This document shows positions 1 through 7,740 of a stretch of 64,000 nt of DNA, one piece after another (the stretch's first letter is position 1; each line of letters opens with the position of its first letter). The position numbers and the translations under genes are program-made. The notes beneath the pieces are model-generated. The model made no database searches, had not been told where the DNA came from, and was given only the letters and a program-made list of their open reading frames with translations. The stretch comes from Agromyces sp. Soil535 (GTDB taxonomy: Bacteria > Actinomycetota > Actinomycetes > Actinomycetales > Microbacteriaceae): contig NZ_LMRW01000007.1 of assembly GCF_001428255.1 (NCBI RefSeq), forward strand, positions 23,339-87,338, given 5' to 3'.

Positions 1-673
1 ACCACCAGATCACCCCGCCGCCGACGGCCCAGATGAGCGCTTCGAGCGGGACGTACCACCACGGGCTTCCGGACAGCGCCCGTTCGGAGGTTCCACGGAT
101 CGCCATGTCGAGCAGGGAGCCGAGTGCATTCACGGCACCACCGACGCCGATGATGAGGCCGAAGACGGAGCCGGCCACGGCGGGCACGGTACCGAGCCTT
201 CCCGGGCGCTTCAGCGGATGCCGCCACATCCAGCGATGCCACACCCAGACGGCCGCCCAGACCACCCCGACGGAGCACTCACCGGGCAGCCACTGCCCGC
301 TCACGAGCGAAGCCGCCGTACCCAGCAGCGCCGTCGCCGACACGATGAGGGACACCGTGTACATGACCGCCAGGTACAGCCCCCATGCCAGCGACGACCG
401 CTCCGACTCATCCGCGAGGCGGCGCCACACGACCCACCACAGCACCGCGGCGAGCGGCCCGCCGATGAGGGCGAACGCGAGCGAGAGCGCCAGGCCGGCG
501 GTGTCGTCGACGACGAGCCTCGTGCCGACGTCGAGCAGTCGCTCGAGGAGGCCGGCCAGGCCGATGGCGGTGATCGAGACCAGCACGAAGAGCAGCGTGT
601 ACACGATGAGACGCCGGACGGTGCGCTGCGCCCCGCCGGCGGCCGGGACGGCGGGGATCTCCGAGGCGCTCAT
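1..673 (-). CDS. DUF5671-like multi-span membrane protein, 3' end outside window
   Basis: The reverse strand is open from an ATG at 673 to the window edge, so about 224 residues are visible and the C terminus is missing. The protein has at least five or six hydrophobic segments: residues ~20-40, a second after LVVDDTAGLALSLAFAL, then three or four more ending in ALIWAVGGGVIWWW. The layout (short polar N terminus, RRLIVYTLLFVLVSITAIGLAGLL, then repeated paired helices) resembles actinobacterial DUF5671 membrane proteins; function is unknown. Its ATG overlaps the TGA of the upstream gene (TGATG), so the two are probably translationally coupled. The family name is from memory of the pattern and is not certain. 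Confidence 0.6.
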   Translation of the reverse strand, partial: MSASEIPAVPAAGGAQRTVRRLIVYTLLFVLVSITAIGLAGLLERLLDVGTRLVVDDTAGLALSLAFALIGGPLAAVLWWVVWRRLADESERSSLAWGLYLAVMYTVSLIVSATALLGTAASLVSGQWLPGECSVGVVWAAVWVWHRWMWRHPLKRPGRLGTVPAVAGSVFGLIIGVGGAVNALGSLLDMAIRGTSERALSGSPWWYVPLEALIWAVGGGVIWW

Positions 674-1134
674 CACTGCACCATCTCCGGGGTGCAGACC
701 GCGAGCTGCCACGGGGTCGACTCGATCAGCCAGCCGCCGTCGGCCCTGACGAGGTCGAAGTCGCCCTCCTCTTCGTAGTCCGACGATCCGAGCAGCCCTC
801 CCTCGTACGTGACGGTGATGAGCACCCTCACGTCGGCCGAGTCGTCGCGTTCCGTGGTGGAGACGAGGGTGACCCGCATGCCGTCCTGTGGGCCGGTCCC
901 GATGCGTACGCAGGGGTCGCCGAGCTCGGGCACGAGGTACTCGATCGCCGCGGCCTCGTCGCCCTCGATCACCGCGGCCGAGTATCGCTGCACGACACCC
1001 TCGGGGGTTGACTCGTCGAGCACTTCCGGCTCACCGCGGGTGAACACGACGATCAGCGCCACGATCGCCAGCGCGGCGATCACGGCGAGGATCACGATGA
1101 GGGTGCGATCGGGCCTCGGCCTCGCTGGTTCCAT
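673..1134 (-). CDS. membrane-anchored protein with extracytoplasmic domain, unknown function
   Basis: This 153-residue protein has a short basic N terminus (MEPARPRPDR), one hydrophobic helix (residues ~11-32) and an acidic exported domain of about 115 residues. The domain (STPEGVVQRYSAAVIEGDEAAAIEYL...) resembles the NTF2/DUF4878-like folds that often follow a single anchor, but I cannot assign it firmly. It has two cysteines, one in DPCVRIG and one in LAVCTPEMVQ, which could form a disulfide outside the membrane. The ATG at 1134 was chosen over an upstream in-frame ATG at 1218 because the extra residues are arginine-rich and lie inside the end of the sigma factor gene. It overlaps the next gene by TGATG. 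Confidence 0.6.
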   Translation of the reverse strand: MEPARPRPDRTLIVILAVIAALAIVALIVVFTRGEPEVLDESTPEGVVQRYSAAVIEGDEAAAIEYLVPELGDPCVRIGTGPQDGMRVTLVSTTERDDSADVRVLITVTYEGGLLGSSDYEEEGDFDLVRADGGWLIESTPWQLAVCTPEMVQ

Positions 1135-1177
1135 GTGCACATCATGGCGTAGTCCGCGCCTGCGATCCCGACCAAGT

Positions 1178-2470
1178 TCACGGCACGCGGCCGCCGTCGC
1201 CGCGCGCGGCGTGGGCACGACGCATGAGCAGTGCGCGCTCGCGCTCGTTCGAGGTCATCGCGGCGGCGCGCTCGAACTGCTCGGCGGCCTCGTCGCCTCG
1301 GCCGAGGCGCTCGTAGAGATCGCCGCGCACGCTGGGCACGAGGTGGTAGCCGCGCAGCGCCGGCACGTCCTCGAGCTGCTCGAGGAGCACGAGGCCGGCT
1401 TCTGGCCCCCGCGAGCGGCCGAGGGCGACCGCGCGATTGAGCTCGGCCACGGGCGAGCCCGTGCGGCGACCGAGCTGCTCGTAGAGGTCGGCGATGCGGT
1501 TCCAGTCCGTGTCGTCGACGGATGCCGCGCGCGCATGCTCAGCCGCGATCGCCGCCTGCAGCGCGTACGGTCCGGCGCCAGCTCCGGCCGCGGCCGCACC
1601 CTCGTCGGCGCGCGCGAGGGCGTCGAGGCCGCGGCGGATGCGCGAGGCATCCCAGCGCCGTCGGTCCTGCGCGTCGAGCAGGATCGGCTCGCCGTCGGGG
1701 CCGGCACGCGCCGCGAGTCGAGAGGACTGCAGTTCCATGAGCGCCGACAGGCCGTGCACCTCGGGGTCGTCGGGCACGAGCACGGTGAGGATGCGGCCGA
1801 GGCGCACTGCCTCGTCGCAGAGGGTCGGGCGCATCCAGTCGTCGCCCTCGGTCGCGGAGTAGCCCTCGTTGAACAGCAGGTACACGACACCGAGCACCGT
1901 CGAGAGGCGCTCCGCCCGCTCGGGGCCGCTCGGCTCCTCGATCGCGGCGCCCGCCTCGGCGAGCGTGCGCTTGGCCCGGGAGACGCGCTGCGCGACCGTG
2001 GCCTCGGGCGCCAGGTGGGCGCGCGCGATCTCGCGCGTCGAGAGGCCGGCGACGAGCTTCAGCGTGAGCGTGGTCTGCGCCTCGGGCGTGAGCGCCGGAT
2101 GGCAGCAGATGAACATGAGGCGCAGCACGTCGTCCTCGACGTGGTCGATCCCGGCGCCGGGATCCTCCTCGACCGCCTCGGAGAGCTCGTGGGCGAGCGC
2201 CGCGAACGCTGCGTCGTACCGCGCGCGCCGCCGGAAGGCGTCCACGGCCCGGCGCTTCGCCGTGGTCATCAGCCACGCGCCCGGATTGTCGGGGATGCCC
2301 GTCTTCGGCCATTGCGCGAGCGCGGCGACGATCGCGTCCTGCGCGACGTCCTCGGCGAGCCCGACGTCGCGCACGATGCGCACGAGCGCGGCGATCAGCC
2401 GCGTCGACTCCAGCCGCCAGACGGCCTCGATCGCGGCGCGCGTCGTCTCCTCGCCCGTCTCGTCGCCCAC
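1178..2470 (-). CDS. ECF42-group RNA polymerase sigma factor with long C-terminal extension
   Basis: This 430-residue sigma factor starts at GTG. Region 2 lies at ~15-85 (VGLAEDVAQDAIVAALAQW, then NPGAWLMTTAKRRAVDAFRR). Region 4 lies at ~120-175 with LKLVAGLSTREIARAHL and the helix-turn-helix EATVAQRVSRAKRTL. Instead of ending at ~180 residues it continues with a ~250-residue extension (DUF6596/TPR-like, YLLFNEGYSATEGD, later paired helices of the ADLYEQLGRR and GDLYERLGRG type). That architecture, together with a YCII/DGPF gene immediately upstream, is diagnostic of the ECF42 group, which has no anti-sigma factor and is thought to be controlled through its extension. It lies 46 bp behind the YCII gene in one transcript. 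A second ECF42 gene sits at 18028-19302. Confidence 0.9.
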   Translation of the reverse strand: MGDETGEETTRAAIEAVWRLESTRLIAALVRIVRDVGLAEDVAQDAIVAALAQWPKTGIPDNPGAWLMTTAKRRAVDAFRRRARYDAAFAALAHELSEAVEEDPGAGIDHVEDDVLRLMFICCHPALTPEAQTTLTLKLVAGLSTREIARAHLAPEATVAQRVSRAKRTLAEAGAAIEEPSGPERAERLSTVLGVVYLLFNEGYSATEGDDWMRPTLCDEAVRLGRILTVLVPDDPEVHGLSALMELQSSRLAARAGPDGEPILLDAQDRRRWDASRIRRGLDALARADEGAAAAGAGAGPYALQAAIAAEHARAASVDDTDWNRIADLYEQLGRRTGSPVAELNRAVALGRSRGPEAGLVLLEQLEDVPALRGYHLVPSVRGDLYERLGRGDEAAEQFERAAAMTSNERERALLMRRAHAARGDGGRVP

Positions 2471-2516
2471 GCGAGCATGAGACCACGCGCGCAGCCGGCA
2501 CGCAAGGCGGCCGGGG

Positions 2517-2870
2517 TCAGAACTCGGCGATCTGGCGGATCTCGACGCTGCCCTCGAATCCCGGCCAGTGGTCCTTGTGCAGCTGCATCAGCCGCCGCCC
2601 CAGTTCGAGCGCCTCCTCGCGAGAGTGGACCTCGATGACCGCGTAGCCGCCGACGAGCTCCTTCGCCTCGGTGAACGGCCCATCGACCGCCTTGATGCTG
2701 CCGTCGACGAGCGAGACGATGGCGCCGGCCGCGCTCGGCAGCAGTCCCTGGCTGTCGACCAGGATGCCGGTGGCCCGCCCCCAGCGGTCGTACTCCGCCA
2801 TCGCCTCGAACAGCTCGGCCGGCGGCTCGCCATTGGCCTCGCTGGACTTGATCAGGCACATGTATCGCAT
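2517..2870 (-). CDS. YCII/DGPF-domain protein linked to ECF42 sigma factor
   Basis: This 117-residue protein has the YCII-related fold. It starts MRYMCLIKSSE, contains the DGPF signature as AVDGPFTEAKELVGGYAVIE (residues ~61-80), and ends in a helix around EEALELGRRL. Such proteins are dimeric ferredoxin-like barrels of unknown biochemical role and are almost always encoded beside ECF41/ECF42 sigma factors. The ATG at 2870 has an excellent ribosome site (AGGAGGG, about 5 bases upstream). The gene is first in the transcript, before the sigma factor at 1178-2470, and its promoter carries the ECF42-type motif. The same pair recurs at 17696-19302. Confidence 0.9.
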   Translation of the reverse strand: MRYMCLIKSSEANGEPPAELFEAMAEYDRWGRATGILVDSQGLLPSAAGAIVSLVDGSIKAVDGPFTEAKELVGGYAVIEVHSREEALELGRRLMQLHKDHWPGFEGSVEIRQIAEF

Positions 2871-2920
2871 GGGATCCCTCCTGGCTGAGGCGCGCCCCTT
2901 CGGCGTGCCCTCACGATAGC

Positions 2921-3000
2921 GTCGGCGGCCCGGTCCCGTTCTCGACATGACCTCGGAGATTCCTCGAACTCGATGTCGAGAACGGATGCCGCACCACGAC
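2921..3000. promoter_or_regulatory. divergent pair of ECF42-type promoters
   Basis: On the minus strand TGTCGA (2947-2942) is followed after 17 bases by CGAC (2924-2921), upstream of the YCII/sigma operon. On the plus strand TGTCGA (2974-2979) is followed after 17 bases by CGAC (2997-3000), upstream of the DUF998 gene. From memory, the published ECF42 target motif is TGTCGA in the -35 and CG(A/T)C in the -10 region. The two -35 boxes and their flanks form a perfect 13-bp inverted repeat (CCGTTCTCGACAT at 2936-2948 and its complement at 2973-2985). The same motif precedes the second module at 17621. Confidence 0.75.
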
Positions 3001-3051
3001 GTCATGGTGACCGACCCGATCGACCGGGTCCGACCGAAAGGAACGATCGCC

Positions 3052-3753
3052 ATGAACACCGACCTCCGCACCGCGGCCCGGAGCACCGGCCGCGTCGATG
3101 CCGTGCGCCGACCGGCCCACGCGGGCGACCCCGCCACGCGCGTCCTCGTCACCGCGGGAGCCGTCGCCGGCCCGCTCTTCGTCGCCGTGGGCCTCGTGCA
3201 GGTGCTGACCCGCGAGGGCTTCGACCTGTCGCGGCATCCGCTCAGCCTCCTCTCGCTCGGCGACCTCGGCTGGATCCAGATCGCGAACTTCATCGTGGCC
3301 GGCGTGCTCATGCTCGCGTTCGCCGTCGGCGCGCGCCGGAGCCTCGGCGACGGGCCGGGCCGCGTCTGGGCGCCCGTGCTGTTCGCCCTCTACGGCGTGG
3401 GACTCGTGCTCGGGGGCGCGTTCACCGCGGACCCGGCACTCGGCTTCCCGGCTGGCACGCCGGACGGCTATCCCACCGAGTGGACGTTCCACGGCACCGT
3501 GCACGCGTTCGCCGCACCCCTCGCGTTCCTCGCGCTCGTGGCGGTGACGTTCGTGGTCGCCCGTCGTCTCACCTGGGAGGGCCACCGTGCTGCGGGCGTG
3601 TGGTCGCGGGTCATCGGCATCGCGTGCCTGCTCCTCTGCCTCCCGTTCGGGCCTGCGATGAGCGTGCGCCTGTTCGTGGGCGTCGCGCTCGGTTTCGCGT
3701 GGATCACGGCCTATGCGATCTCGCTGCTGCGCGAGCGCACGGTCACGGCGTGA
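3052..3753 (+). CDS. DUF998-family integral membrane protein, likely ECF42 target
   Basis: This 233-residue protein has a ~28-residue basic/polar N terminus and six predicted membrane helices: VLVTAGAVAGPLFVAVGLVQVL, IANFIVAGVLMLAFAVGA, VWAPVLFALYGVGLVLGGAF and three in the second half. The loop FDLSRHPLSLLSLGDLGWIQ is the typical DUF998 signature. Function of the family is unknown. The ATG at 3052 is used because AAAGGA lies 10 bases upstream and the ECF42-type -10 box at 2997-3000 lies just before it; an upstream in-frame ATG at 2947 would start inside the promoter. The gene is divergent from the YCII/sigma operon and shares its control region, so it is probably co-induced. Confidence 0.8.
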   Translation: MNTDLRTAARSTGRVDAVRRPAHAGDPATRVLVTAGAVAGPLFVAVGLVQVLTREGFDLSRHPLSLLSLGDLGWIQIANFIVAGVLMLAFAVGARRSLGDGPGRVWAPVLFALYGVGLVLGGAFTADPALGFPAGTPDGYPTEWTFHGTVHAFAAPLAFLALVAVTFVVARRLTWEGHRAAGVWSRVIGIACLLLCLPFGPAMSVRLFVGVALGFAWITAYAISLLRERTVTA

Positions 3754-3765
3754 CGACGCGGGCCT

Positions 3766-3802
3766 TCCGGCGAACGGATGCCGCGGCATCCGTCTCGCCG
3801 GA
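3766..3802. terminator. bidirectional hairpin between convergent genes
   Basis: An outer 8-bp stem, TCCGGCGA (3766-3773) with TCGCCGGA (3795-3802), encloses the 20-bp perfect palindrome ACGGATGCCGCGGCATCCGT (3774-3793). It lies between the convergent DUF998 gene and the TetR gene. There is no T tract, as is common in high-GC actinobacteria. The core word recurs between other convergent genes at 35729 and 48408. Confidence 0.65.
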
Positions 3803-3811
3803 CCCGGCCGG

Positions 3812-4429
3812 TCACCAGGGCTCGCCGGCCTCGGGCACCAGCGAGCGCACGTGCTCGACCGCGTCGGGGAAGCAGGCGTCGAGCACCTCGGTGGCCGACA
3901 CCTCGTTGCCGTAGTCGCCCGTGAGGCGAAGCCCGACGATCGTGTTGATCAGCATGCCGGTGGCGATGAACACACGAGCCTCATCGAGTGAGAAGCCGGC
4001 GTCGTCGCGGATGAACCGCCAGATGTCGCTGAATCCGGCGCGGGCGACTCGCCCGATCACGGGCTCGCCACCGAGCGCCGTGGAGTTCGCGATGACGGGG
4101 AGCATGCCGCGCTCGGCGAGCAGGTCGGTGTATGCGGTGCCCATGCGCTTGGCCCGGCCTTCGCGGTCGCCCGGCAGCGCACGACGGAACTCGTCGATGA
4201 GCCGCGCATAGGCGCGCTCGATCACGGCGACGAAGAGCTTCTCCTTGGTGCCGAACAGCCGCACCACGTAGGGCTGGCTCACGCCGGCGGCACGGGCGAC
4301 CTCGTCGGTGGTCGTGCCCACGTACGTCTTCGCGCCGAAGACCGCGGTGGCCGCCTCGAGGATCAGCTCCCGGCGGTCGGCCGCCTTCATGCGCGGGGCG
4401 GCGACTTCGTTGATCGTCATGCTTGACAT
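3812..4429 (-). CDS. TetR-family regulator of the divergent MFS efflux gene
   Basis: This 205-residue repressor has an N-terminal TetR helix-turn-helix (residues ~18-65: RRELILEAATAVFGAKTYVGTTTDEVARAAGVSQPYVVRLFGTKEKLF) and a ~135-residue ligand-binding domain. It is divergent from the DHA2 transporter at 4488, with only 58 bp between them, and that gap contains a long imperfect inverted repeat. The simplest model is autorepression and repression of the pump until a toxic ligand binds. Two in-frame ATGs (4429 and 4420) are possible; the longer form is reported. The ligand cannot be read from sequence. Confidence 0.88.
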   Translation of the reverse strand: MSSMTINEVAAPRMKAADRRELILEAATAVFGAKTYVGTTTDEVARAAGVSQPYVVRLFGTKEKLFVAVIERAYARLIDEFRRALPGDREGRAKRMGTAYTDLLAERGMLPVIANSTALGGEPVIGRVARAGFSDIWRFIRDDAGFSLDEARVFIATGMLINTIVGLRLTGDYGNEVSATEVLDACFPDAVEHVRSLVPEAGEPW

Positions 4430-4470
4430 GTTATCAGTCGATTACTACTCTCAAGTAATCATTCGATAAC
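4430..4470. promoter_or_regulatory. TetR operator in divergent promoter region
   Basis: The left arm at 4430-4446 (GTTATCAGTCGATTACT) and the right arm at 4454-4470 (AGTAATCATTCGATAAC) are complementary at 13 of 17 positions around a 7-bp spacer. This is one of the few AT-rich stretches nearby and fills most of the gap between the TetR and MFS starts. A clear ribosome site (AAGGAG, 4475-4480) follows for the MFS gene. Confidence 0.75.
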
Positions 4471-4487
4471 AACCAAGGAGCGCCGCC

Positions 4488-5933
4488 GTGTCAACCGTCC
4501 TCGAAGCCGCATCCGCACCGCGCACGCCCCGCGCCGGCCGTCGCCGGCCGATCCCCCTCTGGCTCGTGCTCATCGCGACCGCCCTGCCGATGTTCATGGC
4601 CACCCTCGACAACCTCGTGATGACGAACGCCCTGCCCGTGCTTCACGAGGAGTTCGGGGCATCCGTCGAGGAGCTGCAGTGGTTCATGAACGCATACACC
4701 CTCGCGTTCGCGAGCACGATCCTCATGGCCGTCGCCCTCGGCGACCGCTTCGGCCGCCGCACGCTGTTCCTCATCGGCATCGCGGTCTTCACCGTGAGCT
4801 CGGCGTTCGCGGCGCTCGCCACCGACCCTGGCCAGCTCATCGCCGCCCGGGCGCTGCAGGGCTTCGGCGCGGCGGCGATCATGCCGCTGTCGCTCACCCT
4901 GCTCGCGGGCTCGGTGCCGCTCGCCCGCCGTCCGCTCGCGATCGGCATCTGGGGCGGCGTGGCGGGCCTCGGAGTCGCGACCGGCCCGCTCATCGGCGGC
5001 GCGGTGATCGAGGGCTGGGCCTGGCAGGCGATCTTCTGGATCAACGTGCCCGTCGGCGTTGTGTCGATCGCACTCGCGCTGCTCGCCCTGCCGAACAGCT
5101 TCGGGGCGCGACTCCGCGCCGACGTCGTGGGCCTCGTGCTCTCGGGTCTCGGGCTCCTCGCCCTCGTCTACGGCATCGTGCGCGGCAACGACGCGGGCTG
5201 GGACAGCCTCGAGGTGCTCGGCAGCCTCATCGCCGGCGGCATCCTGCTCGCCGCGTTCGTCGCGTGGGAGTCACGCGCGTCGGCACCGCTGCTTCCGCTC
5301 CGGCTGTTCCGCGACCGCAGCTTCACCGTCGCGAACGTCGCGGGCTTCGGGTTCAGCTTCGGCGCGTTCGGGTCGATCTTCATCCTGATCCAGTTCCTGC
5401 AGGTCGTGCAGGGCTCGACCCCGCTCGAGGCTGCGCTGCAGACCTCGCCCTGGACGCTCGCGCCCATGGTCGTCGCGCCGCTCGCCGGGTTCATCGCGCC
5501 CCGCGTCGGCACCCGCGCCCTCATCGTCACCGGACTGCTGGCACTGGGCGCCGCCCTGTTCTGGCTCACGGGGCTGCTCGACGCATCCGTGGAGTACCCG
5601 GCCTACGTCGCGCCGTTCATCCTGGCGGGCATCGGCATGGGGCTGGTGTTCGCACCCTCGGCCACGGCCGTGCTCGCCACCATGGCGCCCGACGACCATG
5701 CCAAGGCGAGCGGCACGAACTCGATGCTGCGCGAGGTGGGCGTCGCGCTCGGCATCGCGGTGTCGACGGCGGTGTTCACCGGCGCCGGCGGCGAGCTGAC
5801 CCCGGCCGACTACGCGATGGGTGCCCAGCCCGCCGTGCTCGTGGGAGCCGGGGTGCTCGCAGCCTCCGGGCTGGTGGCCATGCTCCTGCCGTCGGGGAAG
5901 GCCGCGCGCAACCCTCAGCGCATCGCGCGGTAG
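4488..5933 (+). CDS. DHA2-family MFS drug efflux transporter (14 helices)
   Basis: This 481-residue membrane protein belongs to the major facilitator superfamily, DHA2/EmrB-QacA type, which exports drugs by proton antiport. Motif A is visible as ALGDRFGRRTLF (~84-95), motif D1 as ATLDNLVMTNALP (~40-52), and motif C as GVAGLGVATGPLIGG (~164-178). Fourteen hydrophobic segments can be counted. The GTG at 4488 has AAGGAG seven bases upstream. The gene is divergent from a TetR repressor with a palindromic operator between them, so it is probably induced by a substrate. Its 3' end overlaps the convergent AlkD-like gene by 19 bp. Confidence 0.9.
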   Translation: MSTVLEAASAPRTPRAGRRRPIPLWLVLIATALPMFMATLDNLVMTNALPVLHEEFGASVEELQWFMNAYTLAFASTILMAVALGDRFGRRTLFLIGIAVFTVSSAFAALATDPGQLIAARALQGFGAAAIMPLSLTLLAGSVPLARRPLAIGIWGGVAGLGVATGPLIGGAVIEGWAWQAIFWINVPVGVVSIALALLALPNSFGARLRADVVGLVLSGLGLLALVYGIVRGNDAGWDSLEVLGSLIAGGILLAAFVAWESRASAPLLPLRLFRDRSFTVANVAGFGFSFGAFGSIFILIQFLQVVQGSTPLEAALQTSPWTLAPMVVAPLAGFIAPRVGTRALIVTGLLALGAALFWLTGLLDASVEYPAYVAPFILAGIGMGLVFAPSATAVLATMAPDDHAKASGTNSMLREVGVALGIAVSTAVFTGAGGELTPADYAMGAQPAVLVGAGVLAASGLVAMLLPSGKAARNPQRIAR

Positions 5934-6679
5934 GCGGCGCGCTCGTCGGGCGTGAGGTGCTCCGTCGCGTACGAGAGCATCGTCCGCGGCATCCGCGGGG
6001 CGTGCTCATCGAGGAATCCGGTGAGCACGCCCCGGTCGACGCGCTTGCCGACCTCACGCAGCATCCAGCCGACCGCCTTGTGCATCAGGTCCTCGCGGTC
6101 GTCGAGCAGTCGCGGCGCGAGCCGCAGGATGGGCCCGGCGTCGCCGGCCTTGATGAACGCGAACGTCGCGAGCACGGCGACCCGGCGCTCCCAGAGCGAG
6201 GCGGATGCCGCGAGCCGATCGAGCAGCGGATCGCCGCCGCGGCCCGCCTCCCGCAGGAACACCCCCACGAGGAACTCGGCGGAGCTGTCGACGAGGTCCC
6301 AGTTGTCCACGCGGCCGGCGTGCACGGCGTCGAGGAACGCGGCGTGCAGCGCGAGCCGTGCGCCCTCGTCCCGGGTGCGCGGCCGGCTCGCCACCTCGAA
6401 CTGCCGCACCATCACGAGCAGCGCCGCGAGCCGGTGCTCGTGCACGGGACTCTCGAGAAGCGCCGAGGCCTCGGCGAGCGGCATCCGCTCGAACCGCTTC
6501 ACGATCGCACGCGTCGCCGGCACCCTGACGCCGACGAACACGTCGCCCTCGCCGTACTCGCCGGGGCCGGTCTTGAAGAAGCGCTGCAGGAACGCGGCGT
6601 CCTGCGGGTCGCCGGCCGCATCGATGGCGGCGGCGAGCTCTGCAGCGGTCGAGTCGGATGGGTGGGTCGCTCCTGCCAC
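5915..6679 (-). CDS. AlkD-like DNA alkylation repair protein (HEAT-like glycosylase)
   Basis: This 254-residue all-helical protein matches the AlkD family, which removes bulky or positively charged alkylpurines such as 7-methylguanine without base flipping. The signature VDNWDLVDSSAEFLVG (~122-137) contains the conserved Trp and Asp of the active cleft. FIKAGD, DLMHKAVGWMLREVGK and MLSYATEHL are further family blocks. The length is close to the usual ~230-250. It is convergent with the MFS gene and overlaps it by 19 bp. No operon partner is apparent. Confidence 0.88.
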   Translation of the reverse strand: MAGATHPSDSTAAELAAAIDAAGDPQDAAFLQRFFKTGPGEYGEGDVFVGVRVPATRAIVKRFERMPLAEASALLESPVHEHRLAALLVMVRQFEVASRPRTRDEGARLALHAAFLDAVHAGRVDNWDLVDSSAEFLVGVFLREAGRGGDPLLDRLAASASLWERRVAVLATFAFIKAGDAGPILRLAPRLLDDREDLMHKAVGWMLREVGKRVDRGVLTGFLDEHAPRMPRTMLSYATEHLTPDERAAYRAMR

Positions 6680-6795
6680 GGTGGCACTCTAGCGGTCCTG
6701 CCCGGCGTGCCTTCTGGGCACGTCGACGGGCGCGGGGGGTCGTGATCGACCTCGCCCGCGCCCGTCAGTGGTTGGCCGGGGATGCGCGCCGGGGC

Positions 6796-7740
6796 TCAGC
6801 GCGAGCCTCCCGTCGGCGACAGGTCGTCGTCGACCGTGTCGGCCGGATGCTCCGGCGTGGACTCCGGGCCGCTGGTCGGCGACAGGTCGTCGTCGACGTC
6901 GGTCGGAATGCCCGTCTTCAGCTCACGGATCGCCGCGTTCGCCCGTGCCTCGGCGAAGGCGCTGAGGCGCGCGCCCTGCATCTCTGCAGCGGTCACGTCG
7001 GCGGCTGCCTGTGCCTCGGCGTACGCGCTCAGGCGTTCGCCCTGCATGTCTGCAGCGCTCACGCCGACCGGAGCGCCCGCCTTCAGCTCACGGATGGCCT
7101 CCGGGCTGAGGTTCCGCGACGTGACTGCCCCAGCCTGCTGGGCGTGGAACTCGCGGATCGCCTCGGCGATGACCGCACGCTCGGTCGTGACCGGCTGTGC
7201 CGCGTGGAACTCGCGGATCGCCTCGGCGATGACCGCACGCTCGGTCGTGACCGGCTGGGTCGCGTGGAACTCGCGGAGCGCATCGGCGCTCCACGTGGTC
7301 GCACCAAGGGCCTGCTGAGGCGAGGTCGCGTGGAATTCGCGGAGCGCGTCTGTGCTCCACGAGCTCGCACCAAGGGCCTGCTGAGGCGAGGTCGCGTGGA
7401 ATTCGCGACGCGCGTCTGTGCTCCACGAGCTCGCACCAAGGGCCTGCTGAGGCGAGGTCGCGTGGAATTCGCGACGCGCGTCTGCGCTCCACGCTCGCTG
7501 GACGTCGGCCTCGACGGCCTTCGCGACCGACTCGGCCGCGATCCGGTCCTCGCCGCGGGTCGGCGAGAGGTCGTCGCGAACGATCACGTGACCGCGTGCG
7601 ATTCCCATGGCGGCGGCGTTCGCCGCCGGGCGGAGGTCGTCTCTCACAGACCCGCCTTGCGCGGCTACTCCAGCGCAGCCGCTCATCAGCACTACCAACG
7701 ACGCGGTGATGAGCACCGGTGCCGCCGTTCGTGTCTTCAT
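6796..7740 (-). CDS. lipoprotein built of REFHA-type tandem repeats, unknown function
   Basis: This 314-residue protein starts with a lipoprotein signal (MKTRTAAPVLITASLVVLMSGCAG, lipobox MSGC) and should be anchored to the outer face of the membrane. The mature part is nearly all repeats. Three ~22-residue units carry REFHATSPQQALGASS, then two 20-residue units carry REFHA(T/A)QPVTTERAVIAE, then there are diverged copies (AIRELKAG, LSAYAEAQAAADVTAAEMQG, LSAFAEARANAAIRELKTG). Short (D/R)DDL(S/R)P motifs occur near both ends. I do not recognise a family. The ATG at 7740 is chosen because AAAGGA precedes it and the signal starts there; upstream in-frame codons give no signal. The repeats are nearly identical at the DNA level. 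Confidence 0.75.
   Translation of the reverse strand: MKTRTAAPVLITASLVVLMSGCAGVAAQGGSVRDDLRPAANAAAMGIARGHVIVRDDLSPTRGEDRIAAESVAKAVEADVQRAWSADARREFHATSPQQALGASSWSTDARREFHATSPQQALGASSWSTDALREFHATSPQQALGATTWSADALREFHATQPVTTERAVIAEAIREFHAAQPVTTERAVIAEAIREFHAQQAGAVTSRNLSPEAIRELKAGAPVGVSAADMQGERLSAYAEAQAAADVTAAEMQGARLSAFAEARANAAIRELKTGIPTDVDDDLSPTSGPESTPEHPADTVDDDLSPTGGSR
7142..7498 (-). repeat. coding tandem repeats with 60-bp and 66-bp periods
   Basis: Two near-identical 60-bp copies (7142-7201 and 7202-7261) are followed by three copies with an exact 66-bp period (anchor GCACCAAGGG-type word at 7301, 7367 and 7433). Both periods are multiples of three, so copy-number change keeps the lipoprotein frame open. 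Confidence 0.9.

Noticed and set aside
809..2638. 609-residue open frame on the plus strand across the sigma factor gene
   Set aside because: It is the complement of the ECF42 and YCII genes, Arg/Ala-rich without family features; long antisense frames are expected at this GC content.
7142..7498. Possible CRISPR-like array from regular 60/66-bp repeats
   Set aside because: The repeats are contiguous without spacers, in frame, and encode the lipoprotein.
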